Assembly (NCBI GenBank): GCA_964355015.1
Contig: CAYHCE010000022.1
Span: 1-46,047 of the forward strand
Source: CAYHCE01 sp964355015
GTDB lineage: Bacteria; Cyanobacteriota; Cyanobacteriia; PCC-6307; Cyanobiaceae
Length of the DNA stretch: 46,047 nt
Reading direction: 5' to 3'
The notes beneath the pieces were generated by a model. It searched no databases and was not told the origin of the DNA. It saw only the letters and a program-made list of their open reading frames with translations. Below are positions 31,997 to 41,007 of the stretch, in pieces. The stretch's first letter is position 1. Each line of letters opens with the position of its first letter. Made by a program: the position numbers and the translations under genes.

Positions 31997-33457
31997 TCAG
32001 AGCTGGCCGAACCCCTTGCGCTTCTTCGCCGGTCGCGGCGCCCTGGGCGGTGCCGTCTCCCGTCCGGCCGCCGCAGGCCTGCCGGGGCCTGGGAAGCCTT
32101 CCATGCCAGGAAAACCGCCCATGCCCGGCACTCCGGGCATCCCACCCATGCCGGGCATGCCGCCGCGGGTCATCTGCTGCATGAAGCCCCGCATCTTCTG
32201 GAAGTCGGCCAGCACCTTGTCCACGTCGGCGGGGCTGTGGCCGCTGCCGGCGGCGATCCGACGACGGCGTGAGGGCTGGGCGGCCAGCAGCTGGGGCTGC
32301 GTTCGCTCGGCCTCGGTCATCGAGGCGATCATCGCCTCGATCCGCTTCAGCTGCTGCTCGCCCTGCTTGAGCATGCCGTCGTCGATCTTGTTCATGCCCG
32401 GGATCAGCTTCATCAGGCCGCCCAGGGAACCCATGCGCTTGATCAGGCGCATCTGCTGCAGGAAATCGGAGAAGTCGAAGGAGGCTTCCTGCAGCTTCTG
32501 CTGCATGCGGGCCACATCGGCCAGTTCCACTTCCTTGGTGGCCTTCTCCACCAGGGTGAGCACATCGCCCATGCCGAGGATGCGGCTGGCCATCCGCTCG
32601 GGGTGGAAGGGCTGCAGCGCCTCCACCTTCTCGCCGGTGCCGATGAACTTGATCGGCGCGCCGCTCACCTTGCGGATCGAGAGGGCGGCGCCGCCTCGGG
32701 AGTCGCCGTCGAGCTTGGTGAGCACGGCGCCGGTGAGGCCCACCTGCTCGTGAAAGGCTCGGGTGAGCTCGGCCGCCTCCTGGCCGATCATCGAATCCAC
32801 CACCAGCAGCACCTCGTGGGGCGCCGCGGCGGTGCGGATCCGCACCATCTCCTCCATCATCGAGGTGTCGATCTGGAGCCGGCCGGCCGTATCCACCAGC
32901 ACCGTGTCGAAGCCCTCCGCACGGCCCCTGGCGACCCCGGCGGCGGCGATGTCCTCCGGCCTGGCGTCGGTGCCGAGGCTGAACACCTCCACACCGATCT
33001 GCTCGCCCAGGGTGCGCAGCTGATCGATCGCCGCCGGGCGGTACACGTCGGCGGCCACCATCAGCGCCCGACGGCCCTGCTCCTTGAGGTGCAGGCCGAG
33101 CTTGGCGGTGGCGGTGGTCTTGCCGGCCCCCTGCAGACCGGCCATCAGGATCACGGTGGGGGGCTCGGCGGCCCGGGCCAGCGGCGCATTCGCTCCGCCC
33201 ATCACCTCCACCAGGGCCTGGTGCACCAGCTGGATGAACTGCTGGTCGGGGCTGACCCCCCGCACCACCTCGGCACCGAGGGCCTTCTCGCGCACATCCG
33301 CGATGAAGTCGCGGATCACCTCCAGGCTCACGTCGGCCTCGAGCAGGGCGCGGCGCACCTGCCTGAGCGCCCCCTCCACGTTGGTTTCGGTGATCCGGTC
33401 CTGCCCCCTCAGGCTCTTGACCGCGTCTTCAAACCGCTGGGAAAGCTCGTCGAACAT
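31997..33457 (-). CDS. ffh: Signal recognition particle protein Ffh (SRP54)
   Basis: A 486-residue SRP GTPase. The N domain (MFDELSQRFEDAVKSLRGQ) is followed by the G domain with MAGLQGAGKTTATAKLG (G1, near 106-122), AADVYRPAAIDQLRTLGEQ, LVDTAGRLQIDTSMMEEM and TKLDGDSRGGAALSIRKVSG. The C-terminal M domain is methionine-rich (QQMTRGGMPGMGGMPGVP) and ends in the lysine-rich KKRKGFGQL. It binds signal peptides and SRP RNA to target proteins to the membrane and, in cyanobacteria, thylakoids. No SRP RNA gene was seen nearby. Confidence 0.97.
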   Translation of the reverse strand: MFDELSQRFEDAVKSLRGQDRITETNVEGALRQVRRALLEADVSLEVIRDFIADVREKALGAEVVRGVSPDQQFIQLVHQALVEVMGGANAPLARAAEPPTVILMAGLQGAGKTTATAKLGLHLKEQGRRALMVAADVYRPAAIDQLRTLGEQIGVEVFSLGTDARPEDIAAAGVARGRAEGFDTVLVDTAGRLQIDTSMMEEMVRIRTAAAPHEVLLVVDSMIGQEAAELTRAFHEQVGLTGAVLTKLDGDSRGGAALSIRKVSGAPIKFIGTGEKVEALQPFHPERMASRILGMGDVLTLVEKATKEVELADVARMQQKLQEASFDFSDFLQQMRLIKRMGSLGGLMKLIPGMNKIDDGMLKQGEQQLKRIEAMIASMTEAERTQPQLLAAQPSRRRRIAAGSGHSPADVDKVLADFQKMRGFMQQMTRGGMPGMGGMPGVPGMGGFPGMEGFPGPGRPAAAGRETAPPRAPRPAKKRKGFGQL

Positions 33458-33531
33458 GGGGGGAGGGAAAGGGCCGCCGGTGGACCGATCGTAAAAACAG
33501 ACCCTGACACGGCCGGACCGGCCGGGCGGGC

Positions 33532-35517
33532 TCAGGGGCTGGAGTAGAACTCGGCCAGCTTCCAGCTCTGGCCGTCACGGCTGAAGATGTAGACGTTGCG
33601 CAGCTCGCGCGGCGCGGCCCGCCGGATCAGGTCGCCGCCCGTGCTGCTGAGCTCCTCGCTGTAGTCGAGGCGCACGTCCGCCACGATGCGCTGCGGGCCG
33701 CGCTGGCGCAGGTCGAGCTCCCTGACAGTTGCCTTCACCAGTTTCTTCTGGCCCCGCGCCGCCAGCTGCCGCGCCTCGGCACGCAGCAACCGCACAGGTT
33801 GCGGCAGGGCCAGGTCGTCCAGATCCAGCTGCGTCTTCCCGGTCGCCAGGAGGCTCGCCTTCTCCGTCAGCCAGGCCTGGAGCAGGGCCTGGATCTGGGT
33901 CTGGTCAGGGGCGACGGCTGTGAGGGGAATGGCTGGCAGGGGAATGGCGCGAACCGGCGCGGCGGCTTTCGGCGGGCCTGGAGCCGGCAGGGGCCGGCTG
34001 GTTGGGGCACTCTGAGGGGGGGTGGCCTGCCGCGGGCGCAGCAGCAGCCAGCCCGCCCCGCCCAGGCCGAGGGCCGCCAGCAGCGCCAGCAGCGCTGGCG
34101 GCCCCCAGGGGGGCAGGGCGGGCCAGGACAGCTCGGGCCAGGACAGGGCAGGCAGCGACCGCCGCCGGGGCCTGGAGAGGGCGGGGAGGGTTTCGGGTTC
34201 GTCCGCGACGGGGTCGAAGGCTGGAGGCCCGGGGTGCGCCCAGCTGCCGGCGGCCGCCTGCCCGGCCTGCCCGTCCTGCGGCCAGATCGCGCTCCAGTCG
34301 GCCGGATCGGTGCCGGAGCCGGCGGGGGTCGCGCCTCGGGACTGGCGCCGGTCCTGCTGTTCCACGTAGGCCTGCACATCGCGATCGGCGAAGTAGGCCT
34401 CCAGATCGGCATCGACCTCGATGTCGCGGTAGCCCGGCAGCACCTCGCGGGCCAGCCAGTCGCGGCAGTAGGCGCAGAGCTGGGCGAGGGGATCGTCGCC
34501 CTGCTGCTCCCTGGCCCATTGCTTCAGCTCCTCGCCGGCGCCGTTCTGGAAAGCGCTGACGGCTGGGTCGATCTGCCCCAGCAACAGGTGCAGGCAGGCC
34601 AGGATCGGTTCCAGGCCGGGCTGGCCGCTCAGCTGCAGGCGCTGGCGCGCGGCCAAGACGCGCTCCGGCTTGCGCTGGGCGAAGCCGGAGGCGGTGAGGG
34701 CATAGCTGGCCAGGAACACGGCGGCAGGGGAGCCGAAGGTGGCCCATTGACCGAACAGATCCACCTGCTCCTGCACCGTGAGGAACTGGCGGATCTGCTT
34801 GATGAACGCCTGGAACTCGTTCTGGGGAAAGGCGGGATCATCGGCGCCCTCGAGGCCGCCGCGGCGCTGCACCAGGGTTTCGAGCAGCTGCAGACCCTCA
34901 CTGCGCTCGGCGACGGCGCCGAGGTCGCGACTGAGCAGGTCGAGCACGCGGAAGGGCAGCAGAGCGTTGAGCTCGGCTTCGAGCCGGCGGCGCAGCTCCG
35001 GGGCCTTTCCCATCCGCTGCAGCAGTTGCATCCCCTCCTGCAGCAGGCCGGCGGAGGCTTCGAAGCGGCGCTCGCGGCGCAGATCGGCGGCGGCGGTCTC
35101 ACAGGCCAGACCGGCCAGCAGGCTGAGGTCGGCTTCGCGGCTGCTGCCGAGGGCAGGAGCCTGGGGCGGTTGCAGGCTGCGGCGGGCGGCCTCGAAGGCT
35201 TCGAGTGCCTGGCCTGCCTCCAGCAGCAGCAGCAGGCCTCCCACTTCCTTGGAGGGGGGGACGTCGAGCCCCGGAGCCACTTCGCCACCCTCCGCTTCGA
35301 GGGCCATCAGATCGGCCTCGTAGGCCTGCCGCCGGGCCTGATCGGAGAGCACATCGGCGCTCTGGCGCAGCAGTTCGGCGCGGGCCTGAAGCGACTCCTG
35401 GGTGAAACCCTGACCCGGCACCCGCTCCAGCCGCTGTTCGAGGGCACGCAGCACGTTCTGTGCATCGGTGGCCGGACTCACGCCGAGGAGGCGGAAATGG
35501 TCGATCGGCAGTTCCAA
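33532..35517 (-). CDS. ftn2: Cell-division protein Ftn2/ZipN (ARC6 homologue)
   Basis: A 661-residue protein from a TTG at 35517, where LPIDHFRLLGVSPATDAQNV forms the J-like domain expected at the N-terminus; the longer frame upstream adds a cysteine-rich stretch unlike the family. Helical repeats follow (LLLLLEAGQALEAFEAARRS and on), then a single transmembrane helix (ALLALLAALGLGGAGWLLL, about residue 490), and a C-terminal domain (AILLQAWLTEKASLLATGKT region to KLAEFYSSP) with the ARC6/IMS fold. It anchors the FtsZ ring to the membrane in cyanobacteria and plastids. Divergent from pdhA with a 125-base shared upstream region. Confidence 0.88.
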   Translation of the reverse strand: MELPIDHFRLLGVSPATDAQNVLRALEQRLERVPGQGFTQESLQARAELLRQSADVLSDQARRQAYEADLMALEAEGGEVAPGLDVPPSKEVGGLLLLLEAGQALEAFEAARRSLQPPQAPALGSSREADLSLLAGLACETAAADLRRERRFEASAGLLQEGMQLLQRMGKAPELRRRLEAELNALLPFRVLDLLSRDLGAVAERSEGLQLLETLVQRRGGLEGADDPAFPQNEFQAFIKQIRQFLTVQEQVDLFGQWATFGSPAAVFLASYALTASGFAQRKPERVLAARQRLQLSGQPGLEPILACLHLLLGQIDPAVSAFQNGAGEELKQWAREQQGDDPLAQLCAYCRDWLAREVLPGYRDIEVDADLEAYFADRDVQAYVEQQDRRQSRGATPAGSGTDPADWSAIWPQDGQAGQAAAGSWAHPGPPAFDPVADEPETLPALSRPRRRSLPALSWPELSWPALPPWGPPALLALLAALGLGGAGWLLLRPRQATPPQSAPTSRPLPAPGPPKAAAPVRAIPLPAIPLTAVAPDQTQIQALLQAWLTEKASLLATGKTQLDLDDLALPQPVRLLRAEARQLAARGQKKLVKATVRELDLRQRGPQRIVADVRLDYSEELSSTGGDLIRRAAPRELRNVYIFSRDGQSWKLAEFYSSP

Positions 35518-35642
35518 CCCCGGCGACTCGCAGGCCCGTGACGATGGGCAGTGGGGCGAGTGTAGGCAGAGGCATCGGTTTTGACCCCCCACAGGCGGAC
35601 AGACCCCGTACAGTCGGCTCCTTGAAGCCCGACTCCCCTGTC

Positions 35643-36725
35643 ATGACTCAGGAGATCGCCGCCCCGCTGCCGCCTTCCGCCGCTGCCGCCGGCAGCCATG
35701 CCGAACGGCTGGCGGCGCTCTATCCCGCCGGTCCCGCCACGGTGAACCGGGAGGAGGGCCTGGTGCTCTTCCGCGACATGACCCTCGGGCGCCGCTTCGA
35801 GGACAAGTGCGCCGAGATGTACTACCGCGGCAAGATGTTCGGCTTCGTGCATCTCTATAACGGTCAGGAGGCAGTGTCCACGGGCGTGATCAAGGCGATG
35901 CGGGCCCAGCACGACTGGTTCTGCAGCACCTACCGCGACCATGTCCACGCCCTCAGTGCCGGCGTGCCGGCCCGGGAGGTGATGAGCGAGCTGTTCGGCA
36001 AGGCCACCGGCTGCAGCAAGGGTCGTGGCGGTTCGATGCACCTCTTCTCGCGCGAACACCATCTGCTCGGCGGCTACGCCTTCATCGGCGAGGGCATCCC
36101 GGTGGCCCTGGGGGCCGCCTTCACCAGCCGCTACAAGCGCGACGCCCTCGGCGATGCCGACAGCGACGCCGTCACGGCGGCCTTCTTCGGCGACGGCACC
36201 TGCAACAACGGCCAGTTCTTCGAATGCCTGAACATGGCGGCGCTCTGGAAGCTGCCGATCCTGTTCGTGGTCGAGAACAACAAGTGGGCCATCGGCATGG
36301 CCCACGACCGGGCCACCAGCGATCCGGAGATCTGGCGCAAGGCGGCCGCCTTCGGCATGGCCGGCGAGGAGGTCGACGGCATGGACGTGCTGGCGGTCCG
36401 CGCCGCCGCCCAGCGCGCGGTCGAGCGGGGCCGGGCCGGCGAGGGTCCCACCCTGCTGGAATGCCTCACCTACCGCTTCCGCGGCCATTCCCTCGCCGAT
36501 CCCGACGAACTGCGCAGCGAGGCGGAGAAGGAGTTCTGGGCCCAGCGGGATCCGATCAAGGCCCTCGCCGCCCATCTCACCTCCCACGCTCTGGCCAGCG
36601 CCGAGGAACTGCGGGCGATCGAGCAGGAGATCGACGCGGAGGTGGCCGACGCGGTGGCGTTCGCGCTGGCAGCCCCGGAACCCGAGGCCAGCGAGCTCAC
36701 CCGCTACATCTGGGCCGAGGATTGA
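35643..36725 (+). CDS. pdhA: Pyruvate dehydrogenase E1 component, alpha subunit
   Basis: A 360-residue thiamine-diphosphate enzyme from ATG 35643. YRGKMFGFVHLYNGQEAVST is the conserved N-terminal block, GRGGSMHLFSREHHLLGGYA the phosphorylation-loop-like region, and GDGTCNNGQFFECLNMAALW followed by LPILFVVENN the GDG-x(~26)-NN thiamine-diphosphate motif. YRFRGHSLADPDELRSEAE is the typical C-terminal block. Partner beta subunit and E2 are not in the window, as is usual for cyanobacteria, where pdhA and pdhB are unlinked. The upstream frame back to 35460 is not part of the protein. Confidence 0.96.
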   Translation: MTQEIAAPLPPSAAAAGSHAERLAALYPAGPATVNREEGLVLFRDMTLGRRFEDKCAEMYYRGKMFGFVHLYNGQEAVSTGVIKAMRAQHDWFCSTYRDHVHALSAGVPAREVMSELFGKATGCSKGRGGSMHLFSREHHLLGGYAFIGEGIPVALGAAFTSRYKRDALGDADSDAVTAAFFGDGTCNNGQFFECLNMAALWKLPILFVVENNKWAIGMAHDRATSDPEIWRKAAAFGMAGEEVDGMDVLAVRAAAQRAVERGRAGEGPTLLECLTYRFRGHSLADPDELRSEAEKEFWAQRDPIKALAAHLTSHALASAEELRAIEQEIDAEVADAVAFALAAPEPEASELTRYIWAED

Positions 36726-36749
36726 ACCCGTAGCCCGGATTCCACCAGC

Positions 36750-37679
36750 TCAGAGCTGGGAGGGTGCCCGGTGGGTGATCGAGCGGAGTTTGCGCAGCGC
36801 CTTCAGTTCCACCTGCCGCACCCGTTCGCGCGACACCTCCAGCTGCCGGCCGATCTCGGCCAGGGTGTGCCGTTCCTTGCCCTCGAGCCCGAAGCGAAGC
36901 TCCAGCACCTGCCTCTCCTGCTCGGTGAGGTGGCTGAGCCAGCGGCCCAGCTGTTCATGATGGATCCCCCGCTCCACCTGGTCGAGCGGTTCTTCGTGAG
37001 ACGGGTCGGCGATCAGGTCGCCCAGGAAGCTGCGGCCCTCCTCCCCGTTCACCGGCGCATCCAGACTGGAGGTGGTGAGAGCCTGGCGCAGCAGGCCGTC
37101 GAGCTCCTGGATCGGAATGGCCATGGCCTCGGCGATCTCGCTGCGGCTGGGCATGGCCCCGAGCTTGTGGGCCAGTTCCAGGCTCACCCGCCGGATCGCG
37201 GTGAGGCGCTCGCTCAGGTGCACGGGCAGGCGGATCGTGCGCGACTGGCAGGCGATCGCCCGGGTCATGCTCTGACGGATCCACCAGAAGGCATAGGTGG
37301 AGAACTTGTAGCCGCGGGTGGGATCGAATTTCTCGACGGCCCGCTCCAGACCGAGCGAACCCTCCTGGATCAGGTCAAGCAGCTCCAGCCCCTTGCCCTG
37401 GTACTTCTTGGCGACACTGACCACCAGCCGCAGGTTGGCCTTCATCATCCGCTCCTTGGAGCGGCGGCCGATCCGCAGGATCTGCTTCTCCCGGTCGGTG
37501 GGGTCCTCCGGCTGACCCGACTCCAACAGCTGCATCATGGCCTGCACCTGATTGCCGAGCTCGATCTCCTCGGCAGGGGTGAGCAGAGGCACCCGTCCGA
37601 TCGTGGTGAGATACCAGCTGATCGGATCGCTCCCCCGCCGGCGGTTGCTGTCCCGCGCGTGGAGGGTGGAGGCTGTCAT
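36750..37679 (-). CDS. Group 2 RNA polymerase sigma-70 factor
   Basis: A 309-residue sigma-70 factor. DPISWYLTTIGRVPLLTPAE is region 1.2, KANLRLVVSVAKKYQGKGLE plus DLIQEGSLGLERAVEKFDP region 2.1-2.2, YKFSTYAFWWIRQSMTRAIA regions 2.3-2.4, and TLAEIGRQLEVSRERVRQVE region 4.2 (the -35 reader). It lacks the long N-terminus of the principal factor, so belongs to the non-essential group 2 set (SigB-E). ATG 37679 is chosen; a TTG nine codons upstream is possible. Which group 2 type cannot be settled by eye. It follows nnr after 137 bases. Confidence 0.92.
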   Translation of the reverse strand: MTASTLHARDSNRRRGSDPISWYLTTIGRVPLLTPAEEIELGNQVQAMMQLLESGQPEDPTDREKQILRIGRRSKERMMKANLRLVVSVAKKYQGKGLELLDLIQEGSLGLERAVEKFDPTRGYKFSTYAFWWIRQSMTRAIACQSRTIRLPVHLSERLTAIRRVSLELAHKLGAMPSRSEIAEAMAIPIQELDGLLRQALTTSSLDAPVNGEEGRSFLGDLIADPSHEEPLDQVERGIHHEQLGRWLSHLTEQERQVLELRFGLEGKERHTLAEIGRQLEVSRERVRQVELKALRKLRSITHRAPSQL

Positions 37680-37816
37680 GAGCCCAGGCCTGAAAAGTAG
37701 GGCCAATCTCTTATGAAAACCATCAAAAGCAGTGTGATTTCAGCAACCATTCCGAAGTGTGCGAGCAAAACGACACACTCGGCGCCGGCACTGGGATTGC
37801 GGCGGCCGCAGCCTGA

Positions 37817-39451
37817 TCAGAATCCGGCGGATTCGGTGTGCTTCGATGCACCCGTTCCCCCCAGCAAGGTGGCGATGGCCTGCGGTGTGCAGGAGCCGCT
37901 TCCCAGGCTTCGCTGGCCGTCCAGGCCCGCCTGGGCATGTTCGAGCGCCGCAGCCGCCAGCACGGCCGCGTCCAGGTCTTCAGCCGCGGCCAGGGCTCGG
38001 GCGCCCAGGCCGGCGGCATAGCCCGCCAGCACGTCGCCCAGGCCGGCCCGCGCGGCCGCTGGAGCCGCCTCCAGCAACTGCCAGCGGCGGCCATCCGGGC
38101 TGGCGATCACGCTGCGGGCCCCCTTGAGCAGCACGGAGCAACCGCTGCGCCTGGCCGCTGCCGCCGCCGCCTCCAGCGGCGGCTGGCCGGCCAGATCGGG
38201 AAAGAGGCGGCCGAACTCGCCGCCGTGGGGGGTCAGCCAGCTGGGGCCGCAGCGCCCCCGCAGCCAGGCCATCGCCTCCAGCGCCGTCCCGTCGGCCAGC
38301 CGGTTGAGCCCGTCCGCATCCAGCAACAGCAGACCCGGGAAGGTCTGCAGGGCTTCCCAGGCCTCGCGCTCGGCCCCGATCGCCGCACCTCCCTGCCCGG
38401 CTCCGATGCCCGGGCCGAGCAGCACGGCGTCGAGGCGCTCGAGCCTGCCGTGCTGCGCCAGGCCCCCCAGATCGAGCCCTCCGGTGCTGTGGCAGGGCAG
38501 AGCGTCCTGGATCACCACCTGGGGCAGCACCGTCCAAAGGTCATCGGCCACCGCCGCCGGCAGTGCGGCCCTCAGGCTGCCGCAGCCGCTGGCGCTGGCC
38601 CCCAGCAGGCTGAGCAGGGCCGCGCCCCGGTAGGCGGAACTGCCGCTCACCACCAGCAGCCGCCCGCGTGCGTACTTGGCGGCGGCCACCGGCGGCTGCG
38701 GGGCGGGGGCAGCGGCAAGATCCGCCGCGCCCAGGCCTCGGGGGCGATCGGGCGGCAGCGTTGCCAGCAGCCGGGCCGGCAGTCCCAGATCGACCCGCTC
38801 CAGCTCCCCCACCCAGGCCAGGGCACTGTCCTGCACCAGCCCCTGCTTCAAGAGGCCGAGGCACCAGGTGATCCTGGCGCAGGCGGCCACCTGGCCCAGC
38901 AGCCGGCCGCTGTCGGCGCAGAGGCCCGTGGGGGTGTCGATCGCCGCCAGCCGGCCGGGCCTGCAGTGCTGGCGCCGGGCCAGCAGGGTCTCGATCGACT
39001 CCCCCGGCGGCCGGTTCTGGCCGATGCCGAACAGGGCGTCGATCCAGAGGGCCGCCTCGGCGGGATCCGGCTGGCTGTCCTCTCTGGCGATGCCGAGCCA
39101 GAGGGCATGCCGCAGGTGAGCGTCGGTGAGGGGCCTGTGGCGCTCGAACGGGCTCCAGATCCGAACCGGGTGGCCCGCCAGGTGCAGCTCGCGGGCCACC
39201 ACCAGGCCATCGCCGCCGTTGTGGCCCGGTCCCACCAGCACCAGCACCCCATCGCGCAGCCACTCCGGCCTCTGCAGCAGCCGCCGGCTCACCTGCAGCG
39301 CCGCCTTCTCCATCAGCGCCTCGACCGGCAGTCCGGCGGCGAACAGCTGGCGTTCCAGTTCCGCCATCTGGCCGGCGGTCACCAGCAGATGGTCGGCGTC
39401 AGGGGCGGGCCAGGGCAGCACGGGGGATCCGGCGGGAGGTCTCGGTTCCAT
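37817..39451 (-). CDS. nnr: Bifunctional NAD(P)H-hydrate epimerase/dehydratase
   Basis: A 544-residue two-domain repair enzyme starting at ATG 39451 (MEPRPPAGSPVLPW); the frame is open far upstream but that overlaps mnmA. The N-terminal YjeF_N epimerase domain has LVGPGHNGGDGLVVARELHL (near 90-110) and AIDTPTGLCADSGRL. The C-terminal carbohydrate-kinase-like dehydratase has LLLDADGLNRLADGT, LTPHGGEFGRLFPDLAG and AGLGDVLAGYAAGLGA, the D of GDVLAG being catalytic. It repairs hydrated NADH/NADPH using ATP or ADP. Divergent from mnmA with only 51 bases between starts. Confidence 0.93.
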   Translation of the reverse strand: MEPRPPAGSPVLPWPAPDADHLLVTAGQMAELERQLFAAGLPVEALMEKAALQVSRRLLQRPEWLRDGVLVLVGPGHNGGDGLVVARELHLAGHPVRIWSPFERHRPLTDAHLRHALWLGIAREDSQPDPAEAALWIDALFGIGQNRPPGESIETLLARRQHCRPGRLAAIDTPTGLCADSGRLLGQVAACARITWCLGLLKQGLVQDSALAWVGELERVDLGLPARLLATLPPDRPRGLGAADLAAAPAPQPPVAAAKYARGRLLVVSGSSAYRGAALLSLLGASASGCGSLRAALPAAVADDLWTVLPQVVIQDALPCHSTGGLDLGGLAQHGRLERLDAVLLGPGIGAGQGGAAIGAEREAWEALQTFPGLLLLDADGLNRLADGTALEAMAWLRGRCGPSWLTPHGGEFGRLFPDLAGQPPLEAAAAAARRSGCSVLLKGARSVIASPDGRRWQLLEAAPAAARAGLGDVLAGYAAGLGARALAAAEDLDAAVLAAAALEHAQAGLDGQRSLGSGSCTPQAIATLLGGTGASKHTESAGF

Positions 39452-39502
39452 GATGGGAAGACCGCTCCGTTCCGTCCTCTCCCCGCTCCGGGGTTCGCTG
39501 GT

Positions 39503-40726
39503 TTGACTCGTACCGCACCCAGCTCCGATCCGTCCGCGTCGCTCCGTTGCGCGGCCTCCACTCCGGCCGGAGCCGCGGCGATCGAGCGCCTGCGTGCCTG
39601 GCCCGGCGAGCACCGCGTCGCGGTGGGTCTCTCCGGCGGTGTCGACAGCTCCCTCAGCGCCGCCCTGCTGCTGGAGGCGGGCTGGCAGGTGGAGGGGCTG
39701 ACGCTCTGGCTGATGAGCGGCAAGGGAGCCTGCTGCGCCGAGGGACTGGTGGATGCCGCCGGGATCTGCGAACAACTGGGCGTTCCCCATCACGTGCTGG
39801 ACAGCCGCGCCCATTTCCAGGACCGGATCGTTGATTTCCTGGTGAAGGGCTATGAGGACGGGGTGACCCCCCTCCCCTGTTCCCGCTGCAACCGGGAGGT
39901 GAAGTTCGGCCCGATGCTCGCCTGGGCCACCTCCGAACGCGGGCTCGAACGGATCGCCACGGGCCACTACGCCCGGGTGCGTCATGCGGACGATCCCGGC
40001 GTCCTGCCGCTGCCGGCGGCGGGGGCGGGACGCCATCAGCTGCTGCGCGGTCTCGATGCCCACAAGGACCAGAGCTACTTCCTCTACGACCTTCCGCAGG
40101 CGGTGCTGGGCCGGCTGGTATTTCCGCTCGGGGAGCTCACCAAAGCCGACACGCGGCTGGAGGCAGAGCGTCTCGGTCTGCGAACCGCGAACAAGCCCGA
40201 AAGCCAGGATCTCTGCCTGGCCGACCATCACGGCTCGATGAAGGCCTTCCTCGATGCCTACCTGCCGCCGCGGCAGGGGGAGATCGTGCTGACGGACGGC
40301 AGCGTGGTGGGAAGCCACGACGGGATCGAGCACTTCACGATCGGCCAGCGCAGGGGCCTGGGGGTGGCCTGGAGCGAGCCGCTGCATGTGGTGCGTCTGG
40401 ATGGCGCCCTCAACCGGGTGGTGGTGGCGCCCCGCGCCGTGGCCGCTCGCCAGGGGTGTGTGGTCGGGGCGATCAACTGGGTGTCCATCGATCCACCGGC
40501 AACGCCGCTGGAGCTGGAGGTGCAGGTGCGCTACCGCAGTGCGCCGGTGCGGGCCGTGCTGACGCCGGCGGATCCCACTCCCGCCGATCAGGCTGCCGCG
40601 CGGGCGGCCCGTTGCCAGCTGGAGTTCGAGCAGGAGCAGTTCTCGATCACACCGGGCCAGGCGGCGGTCTTCTATGCCGGTGAGGTGCTGCTGGGCGGCG
40701 GCCTGATTCAGCGCGAGCCGGGCTGA
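39503..40726 (+). CDS. mnmA: tRNA 2-thiouridylase MnmA
   Basis: A 407-residue protein from a TTG at 39503. VAVGLSGGVDSSLSAALLLE is the PP-loop, CCAEGLVDAAGICEQLGVPH follows, PLPCSRCNREVKFGPML contains the first catalytic cysteine, and KPESQDLCLADHHGSMKAFL the second. FTIGQRRGLGVAWSEPLHVV begins the C-terminal domain. It thiolates U34 in tRNAs for Lys, Glu and Gln. The upstream frame reaching 37838 lies antisense to nnr and is not part of the protein. Convergent with the ferredoxin gene, 23 bases apart. Confidence 0.95.
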   Translation: MTRTAPSSDPSASLRCAASTPAGAAAIERLRAWPGEHRVAVGLSGGVDSSLSAALLLEAGWQVEGLTLWLMSGKGACCAEGLVDAAGICEQLGVPHHVLDSRAHFQDRIVDFLVKGYEDGVTPLPCSRCNREVKFGPMLAWATSERGLERIATGHYARVRHADDPGVLPLPAAGAGRHQLLRGLDAHKDQSYFLYDLPQAVLGRLVFPLGELTKADTRLEAERLGLRTANKPESQDLCLADHHGSMKAFLDAYLPPRQGEIVLTDGSVVGSHDGIEHFTIGQRRGLGVAWSEPLHVVRLDGALNRVVVAPRAVAARQGCVVGAINWVSIDPPATPLELEVQVRYRSAPVRAVLTPADPTPADQAAARAARCQLEFEQEQFSITPGQAAVFYAGEVLLGGGLIQREPG

Positions 40727-40749
40727 GCGCCCGCCTCACCGGGCCGGAT

Positions 40750-41007
40750 TCACCAGTAGGGATCGGTGGCCAGCTCCACCTCCAGCACCCCGCTGCCGGT
40801 GGTGGGCACGGCAGCCGGCACGGTGGCGATGCAGGCCCGCACCACCTGGCCGTTCACCTCGATCTCGCAGGCCCCGCAGCTGCCGCCCAGGCAGCCGGTG
40901 GGTATGGCCAGGCCGGCGGCGGCGGCGGCCACCAGCCAGTCGGTGCCGGCGAGGACGCTGCTGCAGTGTCCATCGGGCCAGCGGATCAGGATCGGGGCCT
41001 GGCTCAT
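40750..41007 (-). CDS. 2Fe-2S ferredoxin-like protein
   Basis: An 85-residue protein starting MSQAPILIRWPDGHCSSVL. CLGGSCGACEIEVNGQVV has the C-x4-C-x2-C plant-type 2Fe-2S motif (near 39-47), and the fourth cysteine follows in RACIATVPAAV. Short compared with photosynthetic PetF (about 97 residues), so likely a specialised electron carrier. Its ATG overlaps the stop of cobQ by 4 bases; the pairing with cobQ hints at a link to cobalamin metabolism, which is inferred. Confidence 0.88.
   Translation of the reverse strand: MSQAPILIRWPDGHCSSVLAGTDWLVAAAAAGLAIPTGCLGGSCGACEIEVNGQVVRACIATVPAAVPTTGSGVLEVELATDPYW

Noticed and set aside
33799..35541. Long plus-strand open frame (580 codons) opposite ftn2
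   Set aside because: Glycine/glutamine/arginine-rich translation with no motif; ftn2 on the other strand has a J-like domain, membrane helix and ARC6 tail. GC-rich DNA often leaves the antisense frame open.
37838..39502. N-terminal extension of the mnmA frame
   Set aside because: Lies antisense to nnr and resembles low-complexity shadow sequence; the MnmA family starts near 39503.
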